A DNA stretch of 64,000 nucleotides, from contig NZ_LR025108.1 in assembly GCF_900343015.1 (NCBI RefSeq), positions 599,126 through 663,125 on the forward strand, written 5' to 3'. Shown piece by piece: positions 55,836 through 64,000 of this stretch. Source of the DNA: Arsenophonus endosymbiont of Aleurodicus dispersus. Lineage in GTDB: Bacteria > Pseudomonadota > Gammaproteobacteria > Enterobacterales > Enterobacteriaceae. The notes under the pieces are model-generated. The model had not been told where the DNA came from. It ran no database searches and was given only the letters and a program-made list of their open reading frames with translations. The translations under genes and the position numbers were made by a program. The stretch's first letter is position 1; each line of letters begins with the position of its first letter.

Positions 55836-56052
55836 TACGTCAGAGTGATCAGTTTCAGCATTAAAAGTAATTTAGGTGTTTAACAATGTAGAAGTTAAAA
55901 TTTCAATTTTATTAGATCAATTAAATTTTTTCGATACCAAGTAGTGTTAAACTACTAAATATTAGATTAATCGCTGAGCAATACAATCTATTCAAATAGA
56001 AAATTTTTATTTAGAACTAATTTTTAGTTTATTTAATTCAAAGAGGATATCA

Positions 56053-56907
56053 ATGACCAAAGATATGCAATCATTAGCATTCATTCCACAAGGTATTGAA
56101 GCTTATGTGCGATCAGCTCATGCATATCCTATGTTGACTGTAGAGGAAGAACAAGAATATGCAAAACGGCTGCATTATCATGGTGATTTAAATGCTGCTA
56201 AACAGCTTATACTCTCTCATTTACGTTTTGTTATTCATATTGCGCGTAATTATTCAGGTTATGGATTGCCACAAGCAGATCTGATCCAAGAAGGTAATAT
56301 TGGTCTAATGAAAGCTGTTCGTCGTTTTAATCCTGAAGTTGGTGTACGTTTAGTTTCATTTGCTGTTCATTGGATCAAAGCTGAAATTCATGAATATGTA
56401 TTACTTAATTGGCGGATAGTTAAAGTTGCAACAACTAAAGCTCAACGTAAGCTTTTTTTTAATTTGCGTAAGAATAAGAAATGTATCGGCTGGTTTAATC
56501 AAAATGAAGTAGATATGGTTGCCAAAGAGCTAGGTGTAACTAGCAAGGATGTTCGTGAGATGGAATCGAGAATGGCTGCACAAGATATGGTATTCATCAT
56601 GAATGAAGATGATTATAATGGTGAAAATACGATTATAGCTCCGGGTTTATATCTACAAGATAAATCTTCTGATTTTGCTGATAGTCTTGAGGAAGATAAT
56701 TGGGAAACCCATGCTACTGATAAATTGATGCATGCATTATCTACCTTAGATGAGCGGAGTCAGGATATCATTCGTGCGCGTTGGCTTGATGAAGAAAATA
56801 AAATTACTTTACAGGATTTAGCCAATAAATATTGTGTATCTGCTGAACGTGTTCGTCAATTAGAAAAAAATGCCATGAAAAAAATTAGGTTGGTGATGGA
56901 AGCTTAA
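56053..56907 (+). CDS. rpoH: RNA polymerase sigma-32 (heat shock)
   Basis: Directs transcription of chaperone and protease genes. 284 residues, same as E. coli. AGAGGATATCA precedes the ATG. Region 2 ([36 protein letters not shown]), the RpoH box [10 protein letters not shown] and the C-terminal helix-turn-helix ([20 protein letters not shown]) are intact. Last gene of the ancestral ftsYEX-rpoH cluster; ftsE and ftsX before it are dead, so it must use its own promoter in 55836-56052. Confidence 0.97.
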   Translation: MTKDMQSLAFIPQGIEAYVRSAHAYPMLTVEEEQEYAKRLHYHGDLNAAKQLILSHLRFVIHIARNYSGYGLPQADLIQEGNIGLMKAVRRFNPEVGVRLVSFAVHWIKAEIHEYVLLNWRIVKVATTKAQRKLFFNLRKNKKCIGWFNQNEVDMVAKELGVTSKDVREMESRMAAQDMVFIMNEDDYNGENTIIAPGLYLQDKSSDFADSLEEDNWETHATDKLMHALSTLDERSQDIIRARWLDEENKITLQDLANKYCVSAERVRQLEKNAMKKIRLVMEA

Positions 56908-57472
56908 AATAAGTCACACTGGGATGAGATAAAAATCTAGCTAAACTTTTTTATTCAGCCAATTTAAAGCTTGGCAATAAATAGATGAAAAGTTGTTAAA
57001 AGATAGAAAGATAATGGCAAATTTATAAAGGTAACCGTTTATTCTATAATATTACATAATTTTTTATCTGTCACGTTCTGCATGTTATTATATTAAATAA
57101 ACACCCTATTTACACAATTTTGACAGACTGAAACTTTAATTTTTATCCGGCATAAATTGATAATAATACAAGATCCAAGCTAACCAAACAGGTACCAATT
57201 TTTTGCATTTCATCTTCTAGATTATTATTAAATTTTACGCATAGTAAATCACAAACTGGATTTTTCTTTGTTTTTAAGTAAATTTGTAATACAAAAAATT
57301 CTTAGATCTGCAAGGAAGGAATGTGCTAATCTGTAATATAGCTGTTCTGACAGGTATAAATTTAAGCACCGAAGTTTTTTCACTTAAACTAAGCTGCATA
57401 GGAAAAAATACTGTTAAACGATTGTACGTACCCTGATAGAATGGTACATAATGGAAAGGTGGATAGAAAAGT
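56908..57472. other. Gap between rpoH and accC
   Basis: Convergent gene ends. A minus-strand frame at 57274-57522 overlaps the accC 3' end and is not convincing. No clear terminator hairpin was found by eye. Confidence 0.5.
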
Positions 57473-58819
57473 TTATTCCTGTAAGCCGAGTTTTTTCCCC
57501 AGATAATGGATATTAGTCCCACCTTTGAAAAAATTACTGTCCTCTATAATTTTTTGTTGTAATTCTATGTTAGTTTTAATGCCATCAATAATTAATTCAG
57601 ATAAGGCATTTTTCATCCGTAGAATAGCAATTCTACGAGTTTCACCATAAGTAATAAGTTTACCAATCATAGAGTCATAGTAAGGTGGAACAGTGTAACC
57701 TGCATAGATGTGTGATTCCCAACGTATACCAAAACCTCCAGGAATATGGAGGCGAGTAATTTTACCCGGACTTGGCAAGAAGGTATTCGTATCTTCTGCA
57801 TTAATTCGGCATTCTATTGCATGACCATGAATTTTAACATCTTTTTGTTTTAAAGATAGGGGTAATCCGGAAGCTATCCTTAACTGTTCTTTAATTAGAT
57901 CAACCCCAGTGATCATTTCCGTAACTGGATGCTCAACTTGAATACGCGTATTCATTTCAATAAAATAGAATTCTCCATTTTCATAGAGAAATTCAAAGGT
58001 ACCAGCACCACGATAATCGATATCAAGACAAGTTTTTGCGCATCGCTCGCAAATCTTTTTACGCATCTCACCTTTTATACCAGGTGCAGGAGCTTCTTCA
58101 ACTACTTTTTGATGGCGACGTTGCATTGAGCAATCGCGTTCGGCCAAATAAATAACATTACCTTGAATGTCAGCAAGTACTTGAATCTCAATATGTCGCG
58201 GATTCTCTAGGAACTTTTCCATATAAACCATACTATTATTAAAGGCAGCTTTAGCCTCGGAGCGAGTCAAAGTAATGACTTTTTCTAGATCACTTTCATT
58301 ACGAACAACGCGCATAGCGCGGCCACCACCACCACCAGACGCTTTAATAATAACTGGGTAGCCAATTCGATTAGCAATCTTTTTATTGGTTTTGATGTCC
58401 TTTCCTAAAGGTCCATCAGAGCCAGGAACACAAGGAACACCGGCTTTTTTCATGGCTTCTATAGCTGAAACTTTATCACCCATGAGTCTAATGGTTTCTG
58501 GTTTAGGACCAATAAATATAAAACCAGAGCGCTCTACTTTTTCAGCAAAGTCGGCATTTTCAGATAGAAAACCGTAACCAGGGTGGATGGCTTTTGCCGC
58601 AGTAATTTCTGCTGCTGAGATTATTGCTGGAATATTAAGATAACTTTCAGCTGAAGTGGTAGGGCCGATGCAGACAGTTTCATCAGCAAGTAATACATGT
58701 TTTAAGTCACGATCAGCGATAGAATGTACGGCGACAGTTTTTATTTTTAGTTCTTTACAGGCACGTAAAATGCGTAAAGCAATTTCGCCACGGTTTGCGA
58801 TAACAATTTTTTTAAGCAT
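57473..58819 (-). CDS. accC: biotin carboxylase subunit of acetyl-CoA carboxylase
   Basis: Carboxylates the biotin of AccB with ATP and bicarbonate. 448 residues (E. coli 449). ATP-grasp glycine loop [11 protein letters not shown], the active-site block [16 protein letters not shown] and ECRINAED are conserved, ending [10 protein letters not shown]. Eleven nt after accB; together they form the committed step of fatty-acid synthesis, feeding fabB and plsB. Confidence 0.98.
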   Translation of the reverse strand: MLKKIVIANRGEIALRILRACKELKIKTVAVHSIADRDLKHVLLADETVCIGPTTSAESYLNIPAIISAAEITAAKAIHPGYGFLSENADFAEKVERSGFIFIGPKPETIRLMGDKVSAIEAMKKAGVPCVPGSDGPLGKDIKTNKKIANRIGYPVIIKASGGGGGRAMRVVRNESDLEKVITLTRSEAKAAFNNSMVYMEKFLENPRHIEIQVLADIQGNVIYLAERDCSMQRRHQKVVEEAPAPGIKGEMRKKICERCAKTCLDIDYRGAGTFEFLYENGEFYFIEMNTRIQVEHPVTEMITGVDLIKEQLRIASGLPLSLKQKDVKIHGHAIECRINAEDTNTFLPSPGKITRLHIPGGFGIRWESHIYAGYTVPPYYDSMIGKLITYGETRRIAILRMKNALSELIIDGIKTNIELQQKIIEDSNFFKGGTNIHYLGKKLGLQE

Positions 58820-58830
58820 AGGATGCCCCG

Positions 58831-59301
58831 TTATTCTATGATAATCAATGGCTCGTCAAATTCAACTGCTTCTCCATTTTCCAGCAGAATTGCTTTAACT
58901 ATACCATTTTTGTCTGCTTCGATCTGATTCATCATTTTCATCGCTTCGACAATACATAGAGGATCTCCTATCTTAATAGTTTGGCCTACTTCAACAAATG
59001 GTTTTGCTTCTGGACTTAGGGCTCGGTAGAAGGTACCTACCATTGGTGAGCGAACAGTATAACCACTGATTTCTGCTTTTTTCTCATTTGCTGTTTCAGG
59101 TAAAATTTGAGAAGGTGCTATTGTGTTTGCTAAAGCTGGTTGATGCGTAGTAGGCGCTGTCATATACTGTTGTATAGTTGGTGAATTTTGAACGATTGTA
59201 CGACTGATACGCACTGATTCTTCACCTTCTGAAATTTCTAGTTCAGAAATGCCAGCTTCTTCAACAAGCTCAATCAATTTTTTAATTTTACGAATGTCCA
59301 T
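58831..59301 (-). CDS. accB: biotin carboxyl carrier protein
   Basis: Carries biotin on lysine in the motif EAMKMMNQ near the C-terminus. 156 residues as in E. coli. N-terminal [23 protein letters not shown], a shorter variable Ala/Pro/Gln-rich linker, and the biotinyl domain ([24 protein letters not shown] to the end) are intact. First gene of accBC. Confidence 0.98.
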   Translation of the reverse strand: MDIRKIKKLIELVEEAGISELEISEGEESVRISRTIVQNSPTIQQYMTAPTTHQPALANTIAPSQILPETANEKKAEISGYTVRSPMVGTFYRALSPEAKPFVEVGQTIKIGDPLCIVEAMKMMNQIEADKNGIVKAILLENGEAVEFDEPLIIIE

Positions 59302-59354
59302 AAGTTAATTCCATATTTTTCTGCTTTACATTTATTAGGTTGGGGTTCATAAAT

Positions 59355-59684
59355 GGTTGCTAATTATTTAATACTTAATAAGCATTTAACTATAGCTTCT
59401 AATGAAAAATACAACCATCAGCACGGAAACAACAGATGACTCCGTTTATTGGATAGATAGGAGTGATGTATTAATGGTTCACGTGCATAAATATTAGTAA
59501 AGTGGATTTCATAAAAAGGAATTGCAATGCTTAATATTGCATCTCGTAATGCCATACTAGTATTCGTTAATGCAGCTAGGGTTATCAATATAAAGTTTAC
59601 TTTCCCTTTAGCTTGATGGCTTACATTATTGTTTTGTTTTTGTACTTGTTTGGTTAATAATATCCTGAAGTTTAAGTGCATCAT
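59355..59684 (-). pseudogene. aroQ: aroQ relic (type II 3-dehydroquinate dehydratase)
   Basis: Upstream of accB, the place of aroQ in many Enterobacterales. The frame reads [56 protein letters not shown], matching AroQ ([56 protein letters not shown]). The N-terminal half is deleted ([10 protein letters not shown]... joins out of place), and the C-terminus continues after a frameshift ([10 protein letters not shown]). Dead, so the pathway step before shikimate is missing here. Confidence 0.88.
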
Positions 59685-59689
59685 AGAAT

Positions 59690-60640
59690 AACAGCATTAC
59701 CCTCCCTAGCAGATTTAAATCTGGGCCATTTAGCAGCAAAAGATGGAAATCTTTTGCCATTTTATGGTATCTCTCACCGACTGATAATTAGACAACAGAA
59801 CTTGACGTTAATAGTTTGTCATTTTTTTCTCATAATGAAAACGTTTTTTTGACGACAAAGAGCAATATTATGAACATTTCATCGCAATTAGCAGCAGAAT
59901 ATTATTCTAATCAGCAAGGTTGTCTAGAATATTAAAAATTTAACGTATTTTTACCAGTATCCGGTCAGTGATTTAGTTATTGATTATGCAGATCAATGAA
60001 TTAATACCTTTTTCAAACTGGATCTATTGGCCAATCGTAGTCGTCGCATAATATAAGTATTATAGTAAATTCTTTACCGCCCTTAGCGTCAAGTTACTTT
60101 AAATAATCGATATTACTTTCTCGACCAGTTGCTGCTGTGACGGAATAATCAAGTTGAGAAGTTGTCTTGTATACAAGAATGTTACCTATCGGTTACTCCG
60201 TTTTTTTCAAAGCCATTATACAGAGCATACCGCTGAAACTAGCGGTTACGAATGTGGTTGGTAAAGTAGAAAAATATTTATTCATTTCTAGCTTGAATAA
60301 ATTTCATTGTTTTATGTTTTTAACAATTTTGGGCATATCTTTCAACTACTTTTTTATTCATTCGCTAGTTTTTAATGAAAAAATAGACATTACCTTTATT
60401 GGATCTTACGCTAGTTTGTGATGATGGCAAGGACCTACATGTATGTAGGTGATCTGTTGAGTGATTACTAGACATTAACCAATAAAAGTAGGAACTTAAA
60501 TCCTTACTTTATTTATATTGATGTTAATTTAAACTTTTAGTTATTTTTTATAAAAATAACTTGCGCAAAATATAGTTTGTTAAACAAGTATAGCTAATTG
60601 TCTATTTTTCTGAGACTATTTATGGTAAATAGAATTTATT
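59690..60640. other. Gap at the former mre position
   Basis: In E. coli csrD and mreBCD stand before yhdE. No MreB, MreC or MreD motif was recognised. An 84-residue plus-strand frame (60167-60421) has a hydrophobic centre but no family match. An 8-bp inverted repeat ACCTACAT-GT-ATGTAGGT lies near 60430-60453. Confidence 0.5.
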
Positions 60641-60644
60641 TAGC

Positions 60645-61005
60645 GTCTTAAATGTATAAGTTAATTGAGCTGCTAGGCTAGGATGGCAATTTGACATTAT
60701 TTGCCCTGAGATATCTGAATTATGGAAGGATAGATACCATGTTAGTATATTATTTGCTTAGCATGTAAAAAATATCTAGCTGGTGTTGAGATGGCAGCAA
60801 AACCCTACCCAGTGTTAGGTGCAGATACTATTATTTTAAGTAACGGTAATTTTAAAGCCGATGAAAACCATGCTGCGCATAGGTGAATAACCCTTTCAGG
60901 TAAAATACACCAAGTTATGACTACAATTGCTTTCTCATATCATAATAAAGATCGTGTAATGTCGCAGGCAGACTTTTTGAAGTCTTTATAGGCTAAAATT
61001 GTTAC
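60645..61005 (+). pseudogene. yhdE: yhdE relic (Maf-type nucleotide pyrophosphatase)
   Basis: Plus-strand pieces: ARLGWQFDIICPEISELWKD (LLAQLGVTFERIVTGIEE), then PYPVLGADTIILSNGNFK (DLPVLGADTIVILNGEVL) and TLSGKIHQVMTTIAFS (KLSGQTHQVMTAVAL). Shifts and stops between. Order yhdE-rng-yhdP is that of E. coli. Confidence 0.85.
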
Positions 61006-61214
61006 ACGTAAAAACCATCATAAGTACAGAATCAATATTTATGGTTAATTTAGTACATCGTATTATTCGTTATTTTGCAGTGGCTTCATTATCCTGGATC
61101 AGTTTTGATTTAAAGCTGACTTTTGTTTCATTAAATATGCCTAAAATGACAGTAAAACTTGAACTATATTAATGTCTATTACCAATATTATATCTCTATG
61201 ATGATGACAAAGAG

Positions 61215-61670
61215 ATCTAATGATCTTTTGTTGGTCACAGTAACCTGGAAGATACTATTTTTCATACCAAGATTAAATCGTCATAAACTATAGCAAGAAG
61301 GTTACGCAACTTGGTCGGTATTATTATCGATTTGATTGATATGCTTGCTCTTCTCTTGAGCATCGTCGCCTTTGGCATCGTTGGAACAATTATTATTAAA
61401 TAATAGTGTTAAAGATGACACGTAAAATAACACGTTATAGCCTTGAATCTTTTTTCTGTAATGAATTACAGATAGTGTTATTAAATTTTACGGGAAATTG
61501 TTTCTTAGTATATGCTTCAGCGGTTGTTGTATAAGCATTAAATAGTGATGAATATCATATATTGGCTTGAAGTAGAAATTATTTTTAGCAAATCTGTCTA
61601 AAGTCCAAATTGAGCCTTGGGAACAGTTTTATGTCGTATATAGTTAGTTATGATGGCGGTTAGATTGTTA
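61215..61670 (+). pseudogene. rng: rng relic (ribonuclease G)
   Basis: Pieces read [37 protein letters not shown] ([37 protein letters not shown]), then CFLVYASAVVV-stop-ALNSDEYHILA (RFLVYASPAVAEALKGEESHSLA). The N-terminal S1 domain is missing. A 54-bp part of this relic recurs at the window end. Confidence 0.88.
61251..61304 (+). repeat. 54-bp direct repeat, copy 1 (inside rng relic)
   Basis: Identical over 54 bp with 63947-64000, same orientation, 2,696 bp apart. Starts GATACTATTTTTCATACC. This copy is in its native place inside the rng relic. The second copy probably continues beyond the window. Confidence 0.95.
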
Positions 61671-61701
61671 TTGTAGTAACTTATTTGAGAAGGATAGATG
61701 G

Positions 61702-63295
61702 GTGAAATTACTACCTAAGGTATTGGTAGCCATAATCGCAATAATAGGACTTATTATGGCATTGTCCATTATTGGACTACGTCTTTTTATTCCGCAAATT
61801 AATGAATATCGAAATCAACTTGAAGGACAACTTCAATCATTAACAGGAATACCGTTTAAAATTAGTCATATTGAAGGTAAATGGGTCTATTGGGGGCCAG
61901 TGTTAATACTTTCTGACGTCAATATCACTACTGACAAAGTGAGTATTAAGGTAAATAAAATAAAATTTTCACTTGATATGTGGCGTTCACTTTTTTCTTT
62001 ACATCTCCGTTTCAGGTATATTCATTTCTATAAATTAAATGCAGATTGTTATAACCCGCTAGAGTTTATCAGTGAAGGTGATTTCAGTAATTTTTACTTA
62101 GATGCTTTAGGTGAATTATTTTTACGGCAATTTGATTATTTTACGCTTAAGGAAAGTCAAATTACTTTTTTTACTCCATCTGCAGAAAAAAGTACATTGA
62201 AGTTCCCTGAACTGACTTGGTTAAATAAAAATGAATATCATCGAGCACAAGGATTTATAAATCTGGATAATTTTGAACAGCAAGATCTGAATGAGATTAA
62301 AATAAAACTCAATATTAGTAATAAAAATGGTCTAATTAATAGCGGTATAGTTTATTTATATGCAGATAATGTAAATCTGCACCCTTGGTTAAGTAGGTGG
62401 TTACGTGATAGTACTGGATTACAATTTAGTCTTTCTAGCTTGATTACCATTAAAGATAGCCGTATTGAAGGTGGGCAATTACAGTTGCATCATGGGCAGG
62501 CAAATTGGCAGGTTGATGATTTATTGTTTACCCTACATCGTCAAGTAAATGGTTGGTTATTTAATATTCCACAGATACCAAATTTTAAAACAGATCAACA
62601 ACAATGGCTTGAAGGCAAAATTTCTCTGCTCTATTTACCACAATCAAAAGCAGATGAAAATAATTGGCGTATACTGGTTAATAATATTCAAATAGAGAGA
62701 TTAAGATCTATTATCCCTATTTTCTCTTTTTTCATGCCTAAATTTATTAGTGATTGGCAAAAATATCAGCCAAAAGGTCAAATAGTACATTGGATATAAC
62801 GCCTAGCAAGCCAGAAAAGGGGCTAGCTGGAATAGCTGGGGAAATATACCTTCAGTTAGACATTTTAGTGGTTCATTGCGAGGTGGTCAGCAAGCCGGGA
62901 TATTTTCATTTAACTTAAATGACAGTTTAATCGAGCGTTAAAGCACCATTGGAAATTTATGCAGGGCAAGGAACTATTTGGTGGTCGGAAGAAGACAAAT
63001 TACGCCAGGTTTGGAGTGATCATTTAGAGTTGCAAGCAAAATAACTATCTACAACCGGTGATTTTAGTTATTTAGCAGCCAAAGATCAGCGTATATTAAG
63101 TATTTTGGTTGGCGAAAAATTGACTGATGTAGGTGATGCATGGCGTTATTCCCCCACCCCGGTCATATTTTTATTTATAATTTTGAACGTAATGGACTTT
63201 AGATGTTGGCGCCTAGTGTAAAGGTGATGCTAAAGTTTTAGATCTTAGAGCAGCTATTGCTGATTATAGTCAATCTAAATTATTAATATGCGGTT
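61702..63295 (+). pseudogene. yhdP: yhdP relic (AsmA-like lipid-transport protein)
   Basis: An open frame to 62799 (365 residues) starts with an N-terminal membrane anchor (LPKVLVAIIAIIGLIMALSIIGLRLFIP) and matches the YhdP N-terminal domain (LFLRQFDYFTLKESQITFFTPS; WLSRWLRD; GWLFNIPQI). E. coli YhdP has about 1,266 residues. After the stop, shifted pieces continue to DYSQSKLLI near 63290, then homology ends. YhdP bridges inner and outer membranes for phospholipid transport. The 365-residue piece could be translated but lacks most of the bridge. Confidence 0.85.
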
Positions 63296-63347
63296 AATTA
63301 GCTATAAATAAAAAATAGACCCCAAGATTGCATGCCTATTTTATCAA

Positions 63348-64000
<653 letters not shown>

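Noticed and set aside
60167..60421. 84-codon plus-strand frame considered as an mreD remnant
   Set aside because: It has hydrophobic stretches, but no MreD motif could be aligned.

Overview
The window looks like a slice of the chromosome of a host-restricted, genome-reducing gammaproteobacterial symbiont of the Enterobacterales. The intact proteins read like Escherichia/Proteus-type enterobacterial proteins. The sequence is very A+T-rich, coding density is roughly half, and most gaps hold recognisable corpses of enterobacterial genes in their ancestral order. A louse-fly/bug symbiont of the Arsenophonus or Sodalis kind would fit, but that placement is inference.

Layout. 1-1.5 kb: 5' relic of purH, then an rRNA operon with its promoter, leader, tRNA-Glu, 5S and terminator but only the first ~60 nt of 16S and no 23S. 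1.8-6 kb: the trpS-(gph)-rpe-dam-(damX)-(aroB)-aroK block, with the bracketed genes decayed or deleted. 7.4-9.9 kb: nudE, possible igaA debris and gpmA. 10.6-14.4 kb: dead pitA, then tpiA and fpr. 14.4-18.9 kb: an almost empty stretch with tRNA-Arg(CCU) and tRNA-Lys(UUU). 18.9-22.8 kb: plsB, dgkA relic, SOS box, lexA, dead zur. 24.3-29.2 kb: fabB, dead mnmC, erpA, dead mrcB, dksA. 30.2-36 kb: dead yfaE, nrdB and nrdA, then gyrA. 36.4-39.5 kb: tRNA-Ser, tRNA-Lys relic, dead rsmJ, prlC. 41.8-44 kb: sspB, sspA, rpsI, rplM. 44.4-48 kb: dead murA, intact ibaG, dead kdsD, kdsC, lptC and rpoN. 49-52 kb: epmA, tusA. 52-57 kb: yhhL, rsmD, ftsY, dead ftsE and ftsX, rpoH. 57.5-64 kb: accC, accB, dead aroQ, yhdE, rng and yhdP, then an adk that lacks its P-loop and runs into a second copy of an rng fragment at the window edge.

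How it fits together. Translation (trpS, tRNAs, ribosomal proteins, epmA, rsmD), glycolysis (gpmA, tpiA), fatty-acid and phospholipid synthesis (accBC, fabB, plsB), Fe-S and thiolation functions (erpA, ibaG, tusA), membrane targeting (ftsY) and some regulators (rpoH, dksA, sspAB, lexA) are kept. Envelope functions have collapsed: the murein enzymes murA and mrcB, ftsEX, the damX SPOR protein, and the LPS genes kdsD, kdsC and lptC. So have class Ia ribonucleotide reductase, sigma-54, the shikimate genes around aroK, phosphate uptake (pitA) and zinc control (zur).

The most unusual points are the hollowed-out rRNA operon with a 5S gene missing part of loop E/helix IV, a LexA whose catalytic serine is alanine, a triosephosphate isomerase with Asp in place of the conserved Glu97, a gpmA frameshift in a G run, Cys at GyrA position 83, a two-residue deletion in one arm of the DksA coiled coil, and the adk/rng repeat junction. 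No CRISPR array, prophage, insertion sequence or recognisable new multigene system was found.
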